33,536 nucleotides of DNA from Candidatus Sysuiplasma jiujiangense (GCA_019721075.1 JAHEAD010000020.1:1-33536); one strand, 5' to 3'. Numbered from the stretch's first letter, positions 8,287 to 17,201 are shown. Numbers and translations are program-made. Notes: generated by a model from the sequence alone, not told the origin.

Positions 8287-10557
8287 ATGCCTTCCAAAGA
8301 CCAAGCATCAAATGTAGGGTTTTACAGGATGAGACTGCGATTTGCGCTCATCAACCTGCGCAAACAATGGAGACTCTACTACAGATCGGCCTACGGCAAA
8401 GCAGGACTCTACATGCTTATATTTTTCATCATAATCTCGGTGGCCGCGCCAATCATCACCATGCATCCCCCTGAGACATTTTTTGCCCCGCAGATAGACG
8501 CGTACGTCGCAACACAGGAAATGGCATCTCCCGTTGTGTCTTCAGGAACCTATTCGGCCGCAAATATTTACGCACCTGTTTCATCACTTCTGAGTCCTAC
8601 GGGCAGTTATCTTGTATACGTCAGCACCCCGGGCGGCAGGGTGGTGGCTGTAGGGCTCGGAGCTTCACCGGACACCCCGGAGGGATCTGTTTTCGAAATT
8701 GCGAACGCTTCCGTCCCGAGTGGCGGCTTCGCATTTCCTGCAAGCGTCTTTCCTCTCTCCAATTACCAGTCCCTGATCACGACCTCGACACTGAACTACA
8801 GCAACTACATGATGGTCTCATCAACTGGAGGAGGGATAAGCAGCATAAGAGTCAGCGAGCTGGAATGGTCTGGAGGAATACCAGGATACGGAAAGATACG
8901 CGTTTTGGACAATGAGACTGTCAGATTGAACGGAACGCTCCTCCTTTCTCCGGACACCAATTCGCCTTCGACTGCTGCTCCGCTTCCTCCCTGGGTGCCT
9001 TTCAATAGCCCTTCCGCCGAAATCAATGGTTTCACCTCTGCAATGATCTTTGCCATAATCAGCAATTCGAGCGGCACCTTTCTTGAGGCATACGGCATCA
9101 ATCCGATGACGCTGATGTGGTCTCTTCCACTTCCTGGAAACGGTACAGCTGCAGAACCGCTTTACATGGGATCGTATTACAGTCCTGGCAAGATATCCTC
9201 TGCAACGCTTCTTGTCGAAAGAAGCAATTCCATTGCCGGCCTGAATCCTGTGACGGGCAAAATAGCGTGGCTGCAGGATAATTTCACCTCGCCACTCAAT
9301 ACTACGATCGGCCTAAAGGCACCACAAGATTACCAGATTCTCAACTCACCCAACAACAGCGCGATGTTCGTCTCCGGCAATAGGCTGCTTGGCATAAATG
9401 TGCTGAACGGCAGCGTTTACACCATTTACACTACGAAGACGGATATAACGACCTTTGCCACGACACCCGGCAGCTCAGGCTTTCCTTCTTCGATTATCGC
9501 AGTTACCCATTACCATTTCTACCTCATACGTGGACAGGGGCGTCTTTACGCAGGCGGCAAGATCAAGATACCTGTGGTATCTGGTGATTTCCTCAGTTCG
9601 CCGCTGTATGATCCCAATACCCAGACATTTGTTTTGCTTTCCACTCAGGGATCCATGGTTTCTGTTTCATCAATCGTTGGCAAATATCCCTTCCTCTGGC
9701 ATGCTAGTTATCTTCCCGGGACTCAGGACTCCCCCCCGTCGCTCCTCGCGAATGCGAATACGGGAGGTTACTCCCTCGCGTTCAACAACCGTAATGGCAA
9801 ACTCGTTCTGTACTCGATGGTCGGTTCAGACAAGAATCCGCTCCCCCCGACACTGCACTCTCCATCGGGTAATGTCTATCTCTTCGGCACGAACATTTAC
9901 GGGCAGGACTTGTGGAGTCAGTGGGTCGCCAGTTTTCCCGTTGATTTGGAGGTTGGAATTGTTGTAGCGGCTGGAACGCTGCTGATATCCGTCGTAGTTG
10001 CAATGCTCGTAGGATATCTGGGTGGCTTCGTTGGTTCGTCGCTTGAAACATTCTCGCTAATTATCTTTCTCATTCCGACGATCCCTCTTGTGATAGTAAT
10101 GGCCTCTATCCTTGGAAGCAAATCGCTTTTGAATATCATACTCGTATTCATCGCAGTCGGTTGGCCTTTCACGACATTCACGCTCATCGGAGTTGTCAAA
10201 TCGCTGCGTTCCCGTACGTTCATTGAAGCATCAAAGGCATGCGGAGCTGGGACGATGCAGATCCTCCGAAGACACATGCTTTCAAACATGACACCACTGC
10301 TGGCGTACCTTACGGCGATAGGTATAGGTGCGGCGGTCGGGGGCATTTCAGGTCTGCAGGTGCTTGGAATTGGCCCGACAGACATACCAACATGGGGAGC
10401 AATGCTCAATCCATTTTACACTAATTTCTTTCTTGTGGCAAGAGCATGGTGGTGGGTCATTCCGCCGACAGTAACACTCACTGCGTTTATATTCATGTTC
10501 GTTTTCATATCGCGGGGACTGGACGAAGTGGTCAATCCGCGTCTCAGGAGGCGCTGA
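8287..10557 (+). CDS. dppC: DppC-type permease with a large propeller-like ectodomain insertion
   Basis: Second membrane subunit of the importer. The N-terminal cytoplasmic stretch and first helix (about residues 38-60) are normal. About 460 extra residues (65-525) then follow before the family motif FGTNIYGQDLWSQW (from about 531), which in ordinary DppC lies soon after helix 1. The remaining helices, the EAA loop (EASKACGAGTMQILRRHML, near 647) and the end (VNPRLRR) are canonical. The insertion must lie outside the membrane. It holds repeated segments like PQQ/WD-type blades (SNSIAGLNPVTGKIAW, GNRLLGINVLNGSVY, NRNGKLVLYS), so a beta-propeller is likely but not proven. At 756 residues it is more than twice the usual ~300. 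No frame break is seen; the reading frame crosses both junctions. Confidence 0.88.
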   Translation: MPSKDQASNVGFYRMRLRFALINLRKQWRLYYRSAYGKAGLYMLIFFIIISVAAPIITMHPPETFFAPQIDAYVATQEMASPVVSSGTYSAANIYAPVSSLLSPTGSYLVYVSTPGGRVVAVGLGASPDTPEGSVFEIANASVPSGGFAFPASVFPLSNYQSLITTSTLNYSNYMMVSSTGGGISSIRVSELEWSGGIPGYGKIRVLDNETVRLNGTLLLSPDTNSPSTAAPLPPWVPFNSPSAEINGFTSAMIFAIISNSSGTFLEAYGINPMTLMWSLPLPGNGTAAEPLYMGSYYSPGKISSATLLVERSNSIAGLNPVTGKIAWLQDNFTSPLNTTIGLKAPQDYQILNSPNNSAMFVSGNRLLGINVLNGSVYTIYTTKTDITTFATTPGSSGFPSSIIAVTHYHFYLIRGQGRLYAGGKIKIPVVSGDFLSSPLYDPNTQTFVLLSTQGSMVSVSSIVGKYPFLWHASYLPGTQDSPPSLLANANTGGYSLAFNNRNGKLVLYSMVGSDKNPLPPTLHSPSGNVYLFGTNIYGQDLWSQWVASFPVDLEVGIVVAAGTLLISVVVAMLVGYLGGFVGSSLETFSLIIFLIPTIPLVIVMASILGSKSLLNIILVFIAVGWPFTTFTLIGVVKSLRSRTFIEASKACGAGTMQILRRHMLSNMTPLLAYLTAIGIGAAVGGISGLQVLGIGPTDIPTWGAMLNPFYTNFFLVARAWWWVIPPTVTLTAFIFMFVFISRGLDEVVNPRLRRR

Positions 10558-10558
10558 T

Positions 10559-12790
10559 TTGGTAACTGAAACTATGCTTCACGTAACGCCCAAGCAGACA
10601 GTTTCATCCCCTGTAGTCGAAATTAAAGATTTTTCGGTAAACTTTACCACCGCTGACGGAACACTCAATGCTCTTGACAGGGTGAATCTCACAATTGAGA
10701 AAGGAGAAATATTGGGTATCCTGGGTGAGAGCGGCTCGGGAAAGTCCACACTGGCACTTTCCATGATGGGCATGCTGCCGGAGAACGCGCATGTAACGGG
10801 GGAGGTAATGCTTCTTAACACGACTGTTTCCGCTCCTGATATTTCCGGTGCGGCGTTTCTGAAAATGAAAAGGAGACGTTCAAAGATCCTGAGCGAAAAA
10901 CTCCGCAACATCCGGTGGAAGTCCGTTTCGATGGTCTTCCAGGGTTCGATGAATGCGTTCAATCCTGTTTATACCATCTACAGACAAATAGCCGAAGTAT
11001 ACCGCATACACACAAACTTTGATAAGGAAACAATAAGGAAAAAGGTAACCGAGACTGTGAAGAAGGCGGGTCTCAATCCAGTGATCCTTGATTCATATCC
11101 TCATGAGCTCAGCGGCGGAATGAAACAGAGAGCAGTAATCGCGATGGCGCTTGCGCTTAATCCCACCATGGTCATCGCCGACGAGCCGACAACCGGGCTC
11201 GACGTGGTGACGCAGGCAAGGATCATCGGCGAACTGAAGACAACTGTTAGGAACCAGGTCAAGTCAATGGTCATCATTTCACACGATATCGGAGTTGTTG
11301 CACAGCTTGCGACAAGGGTGATCGTCCTTTATGCAGGCAGAATAATGGAAATAGGCAGCATCGAAGATATCTACATTAACCCGGTAAATCCTTACACGAA
11401 AGCTTCCCTGGAGAGTTATCCTTCCCTTGCAGCAAAGAAGACGTTCATGCGCGGCATACCTGGTGTTCCACCTGATTTGATGTCCATGTCTGCTGGCTGC
11501 AGGTTTGCCCCGCGGTGCATGTATGCGAAGGACATATGCAGCATCGAGGATCCTCCACTTGTTAAGGTCTCAGGTGGGCACTTCAGCCGATGCCATTTTG
11601 CATCAGATATTGCCGCCGGAAAGGGAGAATTGACTTCCTCGCGACAGGCAGCATCCGATATAATGAAACATGCAAAGCCCGAAGAGGAAGTTATGAAAGT
11701 TGAGAGCCTCACAAAGTATTTCGATCTCAGGACTTCCCTTGCCGGCCGCATTTTCAGCAGGCCTGGATCAGCAAGACTGGTAAGAGCTGTAGATCATGTC
11801 AGTTTCGAAGTGATGAGAGGCGAGATACTGGGCGTCGTGGGGGAAAGCGGAAGCGGAAAAACCACATTCGGAAGGACGGCCATATCCTTGATTAAGCCGA
11901 CTTCAGGAAAGGTAATTCTCTCCGTAAAAATTACAAATCAGCCTGAGCTTGCGTCGCCGCCGGATATCAATGTTCTGCGGAATTCCTCCGTCGAAGATCA
12001 CGTGCTCGATGTTTCTGCCGAGCGCAAAGGGAGGAAGGAGATGCGTCTGCTCAGGGAAAAGACACAGATGATCTTCCAGGATCCTTATGATTCACTGGAT
12101 CCGAAAATGACCATATTCGATATCGTGAGGGAACCTATAATCGCGCACAGAACAACGAAGGACCCAAATGAGGAACTCCGGATGGTCAAAGAGGCACTTA
12201 CTGTCGTTAGACTCAATCCGCCTGAGAATTTCATAAACAGGTATCCGCATGAATTATCCGGCGGCGAAAGACAGCGTGTTGCTGCTGCGCGGGCACTAGT
12301 GCTCAAGCCGGATCTTCTTGTCGCGGATGAACCGATATCGATGCTCGATGTTTCTCTCAGGGCCGGATTCATGAATCTTCTTCTTGAGCTGCGCAAAAAT
12401 TACGGTATAACGATAATCTACATAACACACGATCTGGCATCTGCGCGGTATGTCTCAGACAGGATAGTTGTCATGTATCTGGGTGTTGCGGTAGAACTGG
12501 GTGACGCCGAAGAGGTGGTGAGCAGGCCGCTGCATCCTTACACAAAGGCGCTTATTGAGGCTGTTCCTCTTCCAACACCGAACTGGAATCCGAAGGGACT
12601 GAAAATAATAGGCGAGATTGGGAACGCTGTCAATGTACCGAAAGGATGCAGATTCTACGACAGGTGTGTTTACCGGCAGGAAATATGCAGGGATAACGTT
12701 CCACCACGCAGAAGCGAGAAAAATCACTGGTATCTCTGTCACTTCTCACAGGAGGAACTTGAGGGTTTTGAACCCCCGGGACAGTCGTGA
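10559..12790 (+). CDS. fused peptide ABC transporter ATPases (DppD-DppF in one chain)
   Basis: Energises the importer. Two complete nucleotide-binding domains lie in one 743-residue chain. Domain 1 has Walker A GESGSGKS (about 56-63), signature LSGGMKQR (~184), Walker B with DEPTTGLD and the H-loop SHD. Domain 2 has GESGSGKT (~428), LSGGERQR (~566), DEPISMLD and THD. Each ends with the oligopeptide-type C-terminal domain bearing four cysteines (CRFAPRC...C...C, and CRFYDRC...C...HWYLC), a pattern reported to hold an iron-sulfur cluster in some dipeptide transporter ATPases. Usually DppD and DppF are separate proteins. The TTG start at 10559 is chosen because AGGAGG (10546-10551) precedes it by 7 bp and it follows the dppC stop by one base, implying translational coupling; the alternative is ATG at 10574. 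Confidence 0.92.
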   Translation: MVTETMLHVTPKQTVSSPVVEIKDFSVNFTTADGTLNALDRVNLTIEKGEILGILGESGSGKSTLALSMMGMLPENAHVTGEVMLLNTTVSAPDISGAAFLKMKRRRSKILSEKLRNIRWKSVSMVFQGSMNAFNPVYTIYRQIAEVYRIHTNFDKETIRKKVTETVKKAGLNPVILDSYPHELSGGMKQRAVIAMALALNPTMVIADEPTTGLDVVTQARIIGELKTTVRNQVKSMVIISHDIGVVAQLATRVIVLYAGRIMEIGSIEDIYINPVNPYTKASLESYPSLAAKKTFMRGIPGVPPDLMSMSAGCRFAPRCMYAKDICSIEDPPLVKVSGGHFSRCHFASDIAAGKGELTSSRQAASDIMKHAKPEEEVMKVESLTKYFDLRTSLAGRIFSRPGSARLVRAVDHVSFEVMRGEILGVVGESGSGKTTFGRTAISLIKPTSGKVILSVKITNQPELASPPDINVLRNSSVEDHVLDVSAERKGRKEMRLLREKTQMIFQDPYDSLDPKMTIFDIVREPIIAHRTTKDPNEELRMVKEALTVVRLNPPENFINRYPHELSGGERQRVAAARALVLKPDLLVADEPISMLDVSLRAGFMNLLLELRKNYGITIIYITHDLASARYVSDRIVVMYLGVAVELGDAEEVVSRPLHPYTKALIEAVPLPTPNWNPKGLKIIGEIGNAVNVPKGCRFYDRCVYRQEICRDNVPPRRSEKNHWYLCHFSQEELEGFEPPGQS

Positions 12791-12877
12791 TAACCGTTTT
12801 AGGCCGCCCATATAGCCGGGAGTACTGTATCTCCTTCCCGTGAATACCGCACAGTTTTTCTTATGTAGAGTGCACGA

Positions 12878-12885
12878 TTTTATTA
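12878..12885 (+). promoter_or_regulatory. TATA-like box for small membrane protein
   Basis: TTTTATTA is centred 26 bp before the GTG at 12908, the spacing expected when transcription starts at the start codon itself. A T-run at 12855-12859 just upstream may end the transporter transcript. Confidence 0.4.
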
Positions 12886-12907
12886 ACGGAGATGTGGATC
12901 AGGCTGT

Positions 12908-13285
12908 GTGCATTATGAGGAAGAAATACAGCTGGAAATGGCGAAGAAGCAGACAAGACAGGCTTTCATCCGGTATTCATTGTATCCGCTAGCGCTCCTG
13001 GCAATAATGCTGACCTTCCCGCTTCCGCTTTACTATCTTGGACTGTTCCCGTATACCCTTGTCATGCCGGATGTCCTTGCAATTACCGGCATAGTTGTAA
13101 TATTCCTCGGTGCTTTTTACGATTTTGGGGCGAAGAAGTACGTTAGTGAAATTGCAGAAAGCAGACTGCCATTTTCAAATGACGATCTCAATTACATATA
13201 CAAGCAGCAACTTAAGCTGACAGGCGTTTATGCAATTGTTGGGTTCCTCTTTTTTATTTCTGCAGTAATCATATTTGCTTTTTGA
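12908..13285 (+). CDS. small membrane protein, unknown function
   Basis: A 125-residue protein not recognised as a known family. The N-terminal 20 residues are charged and polar. Helix-forming hydrophobic segments occur at about 22-44, 52-72 and 98-124, with a charged segment between the last two (about 75-97). The GTG start at 12908 is supported by a TATA-like box 26 bp upstream, implying a leaderless transcript; the next in-frame ATG is at 12938. The last 17 bp overlap the end of the gene on the opposite strand. It follows the peptide transporter operon but has its own promoter, so a shared role is only a guess. Confidence 0.6.
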   Translation: MHYEEEIQLEMAKKQTRQAFIRYSLYPLALLAIMLTFPLPLYYLGLFPYTLVMPDVLAITGIVVIFLGAFYDFGAKKYVSEIAESRLPFSNDDLNYIYKQQLKLTGVYAIVGFLFFISAVIIFAF

Positions 13286-13802
13286 GGTGTGCCTTCACTG
13301 TCTCGTAGGAAAGCGCGGCTACAACTGTGACAACCCCTGCCACCGCGGACAGCAGGGCATAATTCAGGAAGCCGTGAATATCCACACCCGTGACTGTCAT
13401 GTCGAAAAACGGATTCTGAAGGGGAGACCAGTTGCCCACCAGAAAAAGAGACTCCTGCCTATGCGCTGTTACCGAAAACTTGCCGAAGAGCCCGCTGTAT
13501 TCGCTTATAATCTTCAGTGTCGAGGTATGTCCATTTGCGAATAAAATCCAGGAAGTAGCATTGGCAAAGCCAACCGTTACAGGAAGATCGGAACTGAAGC
13601 TGATGTACAGGGAATCACCGGCAGGCAGGACAATTTCACCTGCCGTATACCAGCCGCTGCGGCCTACAGCAAAGAAAGAATCGCTGGTCAATACGGTAGA
13701 GGTCTTAACCGGAATGAGATAGAGGGAAATGGCCAGTAACAGGAAGATCACTCCGAGTGCCATTACATCGTAGCGGATGATTCCTTTCTTTGCGTGTTTC
13801 AT
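13269..13802 (-). CDS. membrane-anchored protein with external beta-rich domain, unknown function
   Basis: A 177-residue protein not recognised as a known family. It has a short basic N-terminus, one hydrophobic helix at about residues 12-31, then about 110 residues rich in Ser, Thr, Phe and Gly that look like a beta-sandwich, and a second helix at about 146-168 before a basic tail. The topology suggests both ends in the cytoplasm and the middle outside. It is convergent with the preceding small membrane protein and their 3' ends overlap by 17 bp, so the pair cannot share a transcript. Confidence 0.6.
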   Translation of the reverse strand: MKHAKKGIIRYDVMALGVIFLLLAISLYLIPVKTSTVLTSDSFFAVGRSGWYTAGEIVLPAGDSLYISFSSDLPVTVGFANATSWILFANGHTSTLKIISEYSGLFGKFSVTAHRQESLFLVGNWSPLQNPFFDMTVTGVDIHGFLNYALLSAVAGVVTVVAALSYETVKAHLKKQI

Positions 13803-14336
13803 GACCTGCCACCCAATTTGGATTGGCCTCCGCCCAACAGATCCGTGGTGTTTGCGATTGGGGGCATAGAGCCGTCTCCAAATAATCCATGAATCAATGC
13901 ATTACTTCAATTTTGCCAATAATTAAATCTCTGCCGGCACTGTATCACTTTCGGGGCAGTCGGGATACTCTTCCGGCCAAAAACCATTCTTTGAATTATG
14001 GCGCATATCAGCTCTGAAGCAGAGTAAAACATTGCTTCCAGAAGAAAAAACAGAGTCAGGCCCTTCCCGCATAGACGGATAGCTTGTTGCTACAGTGACT
14101 TGGCCAGCAGAGCGGTATTTTTCAGCCGAAAATATCATGACAATGAGCGCTTCGGCCGTCTCTCATGAAAGGTCTGGCATTCATTGCTGCCAACGACTCG
14201 ATATTGTCAGCGGAATAAGTGAATTCCTGCGCCATTCTCCGCTCCAAACACCGGCAATCGGGCATCTTACTGCCATTTCACCTGTGCCGCATTGGGCTGA
14301 CAGGAAACGATCGCGGAAGAAAGGAATGTCACATTA
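13803..14336. other. gene-poor stretch of about 530 bp
   Basis: No convincing gene is seen. A 71-codon frame on the minus strand (13923-14138) and overlapping plus-strand frames have no recognisable motif, no start signal and mutually exclusive coding potential. The upstream region of the membrane-anchored protein on the minus strand must lie in its left part, but I found no clear TATA box there. Confidence 0.35.
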
Positions 14337-14354
14337 GATTCGAGGTATCGAATC
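14337..14354 (-). terminator. perfect 7-bp stem-loop after the Met/Gly-rich protein gene
   Basis: GATTCGA and TCGAATC form perfect arms around a 4-base loop, 12 bp past the stop codon of the minus-strand gene. It may end or stabilise that transcript. No T-run follows, so the terminator role is uncertain. Confidence 0.35.
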
Positions 14355-14366
14355 AATACCGACTTC

Positions 14367-14945
14367 TCAAATCCAGAGTCCGGGACCGCCGATACCTCCA
14401 CCAAACATACCATAACCCATCATGCCCATCATACCGAGGCCACCCATCATCATCATTGGCCCCATCATGGAGTTCTGCTGTGCCGCCATCTGCTGTTGAT
14501 GCGCTTTAACATGTGCGTCCAGTTCCGCCTGGCTTTTGAAAAGCATTCCGTCAATATCACATATTTTCAAAGTGGGGTCTATCTTATTTACTATCTCCTT
14601 CCACAATCTCTTTTCGAATTCATGGCCTGAATGGAGCTCTGCGGCTGTTGCAATACCTGCAGTTGCAATGCCCTCTATGGCCGGTATAGCCAGATCCCTC
14701 CCCCAAATTCCTGCATGAAGCTGCACTTCAAATTTCCCCTGCTTCCCCGCAATAAGGACATCGACGTCCCTGACCTTCCCGAGTACTATCCTCTCCCTGT
14801 TCGACTTTCTTGCATGAATATCCCACAGGTTGTCATTTGCCTCATCTGAAGTTATGGAAAAACCTTCATCGGTCAGAAGTTTGCTGACAAGCGTATGGAC
14901 TTCTTCCGGTGTTATATCCTTTTCAATAAACCCATGCTTGATCAT
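14367..14945 (-). CDS. unknown protein with degenerate zinc-finger segment and Met/Gly-rich tail
   Basis: Not recognised as a named family. With the ATG at 14945 it has 192 residues. The first ~110 form a mixed alpha/beta domain with an amphipathic start (ITPEEVHTLVSKLL). Near residue 127 the segment CDIDGMLFKSQAELDAHVKAH follows the C2H2 zinc-finger pattern, but the second Cys is replaced by Asp. The tail after about residue 150 is almost only Met, Gly, Ala and Gln and ends in Gly/Pro; such tails can bind metals or self-associate. The longest frame begins with GTG at 14966, but a TATA-like box centred near 14971 would put transcription start at about 14945, so the ATG at 14945 is preferred as a leaderless start. 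Confidence 0.62.
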   Translation of the reverse strand: MIKHGFIEKDITPEEVHTLVSKLLTDEGFSITSDEANDNLWDIHARKSNRERIVLGKVRDVDVLIAGKQGKFEVQLHAGIWGRDLAIPAIEGIATAGIATAAELHSGHEFEKRLWKEIVNKIDPTLKICDIDGMLFKSQAELDAHVKAHQQQMAAQQNSMMGPMMMMGGLGMMGMMGYGMFGGGIGGPGLWI

Positions 14946-14966
14946 GGTGTAGCCATGGCTGACCAC

Positions 14967-14975
14967 ACTTAAATA
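14967..14975 (-). promoter_or_regulatory. TATA-like box for Met/Gly-rich protein
   Basis: On the minus strand CTATTTAAG is centred 26 bp before the ATG at 14945. It overlaps the alternative GTG start region, which argues for the shorter protein. Confidence 0.42.
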
Positions 14976-15138
14976 GCCTCTTCAGTCTTCAGCTGTTTCC
15001 GATTTGAAAACCGTTCCCTGCACACATGATCAACACCCTCAACGCTTTCTGGTCGGCAGTCCTGTAGCGGAATCGTCTCCGTGCACAGGAAGCAGCAGGG
15101 ATACGACTTTGTGAGACGGAAATGCGCCAGAGGCCGCA

Positions 15139-16986
15139 TTAATTACCGGAAAGGAGATGTTTACACAGGAAGCGATATGTCCGCATCTGGGAGTCTATGA
15201 TATTTTCCATTTTTTCGAACGAGTGCCCCTCACCCCGGTAGAATTTAAAATCCAACGGAACTCGCATCTTTTCAATTTTTTCCTTTGCCTGAAGGGACTC
15301 CGAAAGCGGGCATCTCGGATCATTTTCGCCTGCAATGATCTGCACCGGGGCACGTATCCTGTCCAGGAAGAAAACAGGGGACGCGCTCCTCAATCTGTCT
15401 GAGTCCCGCACCGGATCTCCCATATTCTGGATGTCCCAGTATCTGAGGTCCTCGCGTTCACTTTCCATTTCTGTGAACCAGTTAAGGAACGGAACGGTCG
15501 CCGAACCAGCGCACCATCTGTCGGGATAAAACACGAGCGAGCACATTGTGAGGTAACCGCCAAACGACGCACCCATCACGGCAATTTTGTTTCCGGAGGC
15601 AAGCCCGTTTTCCGTCAGGTATTTCCAGGCACCCACGCAGTCCGCGAGGTCGGCTGATCCCATTACAAACCTGTTTGCATCCCTGAACTTCCTCCCGTAA
15701 CCTGAACTTCCGCGGTAATTTGGACAAATGACTGAAATGCCGGTTAGGACAAAACTCTGTATCAGCGGATCCCATTTGTCATACGACCTCCAGGTTGGTC
15801 CGCCATGTATCGCAATGACAGCTGCATTTGCGTCCGAATCAGATTTTGCCCTGTAGAGCAGGGCCGGAATTGCCAGCCCGTCATGTTCCGACGGATAGCG
15901 CACCTCTACCGGCGAAACGAAGCCGTCCGTGATTTCCGGAGAAGAAAAACTTTGCGTGAGCCATTTGCCTTTCCCTGATGAAGTGTCGAAAAGACGGATG
16001 TTCGTGGGGCTGCCAGTGTCCTCGGCAAGCATGAAGATCTGTTTTCCATCAGCACTGAGATTGTGCCTGTAGCACCATCCTCCGAGAAAATCTGCCGTGT
16101 CTATTACATTACCGCCGTTCAGGTCAATTATCTTGGGCAGAAGAGAGACGCTTCCTTCCCTGAGACAGGAGAGGAACCTGCCGTCTCCAGAGAAAACTGG
16201 AGAAGAACAATTTTCGTCTTCACCCGTCAACCATCGGATTCCGTTAAGATTGTGATCCGTTATCCCTACTCTTTCTGCGTCACCCTGCATTGACGAAAAT
16301 GCAAGTGTCTTAGAATCGCCGGCCCAGCATGGGGTGGAAGCATCCACGGCGACTCCGTCAATTTCGAGGAACTTTCCGGTGCCACTCCCTTCCTCTTTCG
16401 CCGAGCGTACCGATATGCAATTCTCCTCACCTTCGCGACTGGACGAAACAGCAACGTATCTGCCGTCCGGCGAGATAACTGCTGCATTGTCAGAGAAGGA
16501 ATGGCGCGTAATTCTGCTCATTTTGGAGGATTTCACATCCATAACAAATGCTGCGAATTCCCCTTCACGGTTGGAAACAAATGCCGCCTTCCCTCCTGCC
16601 TCATCGACTGAAAGAGGCGGCAGGATTGAGTAATCTGTATCAGGCGTCAGGTTTCTTACCTCTCCAAGAACGAATTTTCCATCCTTTGGCTTGATTGTCG
16701 AAACAAATATGTCGTTTTTCTCGTCGCCACCGACGTCGCCAAGGAATAGCAAATGGCTGCCCCCGCCGATCAATTTCAGCGACACATAAGATCTGTCCTC
16801 AGCGGAAAGGAGGGATGAGCTGTATTTCCCATCGCTTCGTGGATCAAGTAGATACAGTTTCCTGCCATCGTCCGTATTTACGCTATAGACTATCCTTCCT
16901 GTTGATATCTCAACGTCGAATGAAATCACATATTGGGCGCTGAAAAGCTGTTCAAGCCGATTTTTATTAATTTCCTTCAATGGCAT
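15139..16986 (-). CDS. S9-family serine peptidase (acylaminoacyl-peptidase/prolyl oligopeptidase type)
   Basis: Cleaves oligopeptides, probably in the cytoplasm because no signal peptide is seen. The N-terminal ~350 residues form a beta-propeller with repeated YSVNTDDGRKLYL- and SPDGRYVAVSS-like blades. The C-terminal ~240 residues are an alpha/beta hydrolase containing HGGPTW, the oxyanion-region NYRGSSGYG, the nucleophile Ser474 in GASFGG, Asp556 in ENDPRCP and His588 in GEGHSF, so the triad is complete. The 615-residue length is normal for the family. A TATA-like box at 17028-17037 gives a ~20-nt leader before the ATG. Lying close to a peptide importer, it could degrade imported peptides, though it is on the other strand and about 2.3 kb away. 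The exact specificity (acylpeptide or dipeptidyl release) cannot be told. Confidence 0.9.
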   Translation of the reverse strand: MPLKEINKNRLEQLFSAQYVISFDVEISTGRIVYSVNTDDGRKLYLLDPRSDGKYSSSLLSAEDRSYVSLKLIGGGSHLLFLGDVGGDEKNDIFVSTIKPKDGKFVLGEVRNLTPDTDYSILPPLSVDEAGGKAAFVSNREGEFAAFVMDVKSSKMSRITRHSFSDNAAVISPDGRYVAVSSSREGEENCISVRSAKEEGSGTGKFLEIDGVAVDASTPCWAGDSKTLAFSSMQGDAERVGITDHNLNGIRWLTGEDENCSSPVFSGDGRFLSCLREGSVSLLPKIIDLNGGNVIDTADFLGGWCYRHNLSADGKQIFMLAEDTGSPTNIRLFDTSSGKGKWLTQSFSSPEITDGFVSPVEVRYPSEHDGLAIPALLYRAKSDSDANAAVIAIHGGPTWRSYDKWDPLIQSFVLTGISVICPNYRGSSGYGRKFRDANRFVMGSADLADCVGAWKYLTENGLASGNKIAVMGASFGGYLTMCSLVFYPDRWCAGSATVPFLNWFTEMESEREDLRYWDIQNMGDPVRDSDRLRSASPVFFLDRIRAPVQIIAGENDPRCPLSESLQAKEKIEKMRVPLDFKFYRGEGHSFEKMENIIDSQMRTYRFLCKHLLSGN

Positions 16987-17027
16987 TCACCGAACTGAGT
17001 TTCTACTGAACCACCATTCCTGTTTGG

Positions 17028-17037
17028 TTAATAAAAT
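17028..17037 (-). promoter_or_regulatory. TATA-like box for S9 peptidase
   Basis: On the minus strand ATTTTATTAA lies about 46 bp before the peptidase ATG (16986). It predicts a start near 17006 and a leader of about 20 nt. Confidence 0.38.
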
Positions 17038-17201
17038 TTGGCTTACACTATGCAGTGATGTGGATGTCAACTGTTGGCCAGCAGCTTCGAGACGCAAGTT
17101 ATAACGCCCGCCAGGAGTTGTCTGATTTTGAATTTGCGGGAATCCATGCCACTGCACGCTCGCCGACGGGATGCGACGCTTGTTTCGTTGCAGACAAATG
17201 G

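Noticed and set aside
9455-9967. 170-codon frame inside the dppC ectodomain
   Set aside because: It is a shadow of the long, motif-bearing dppC frame; rich in Arg, Ser and Pro without any domain.
13923-14138. 71-codon minus-strand frame
   Set aside because: No recognisable motif or promoter; overlapping frames on the plus strand are equally open.
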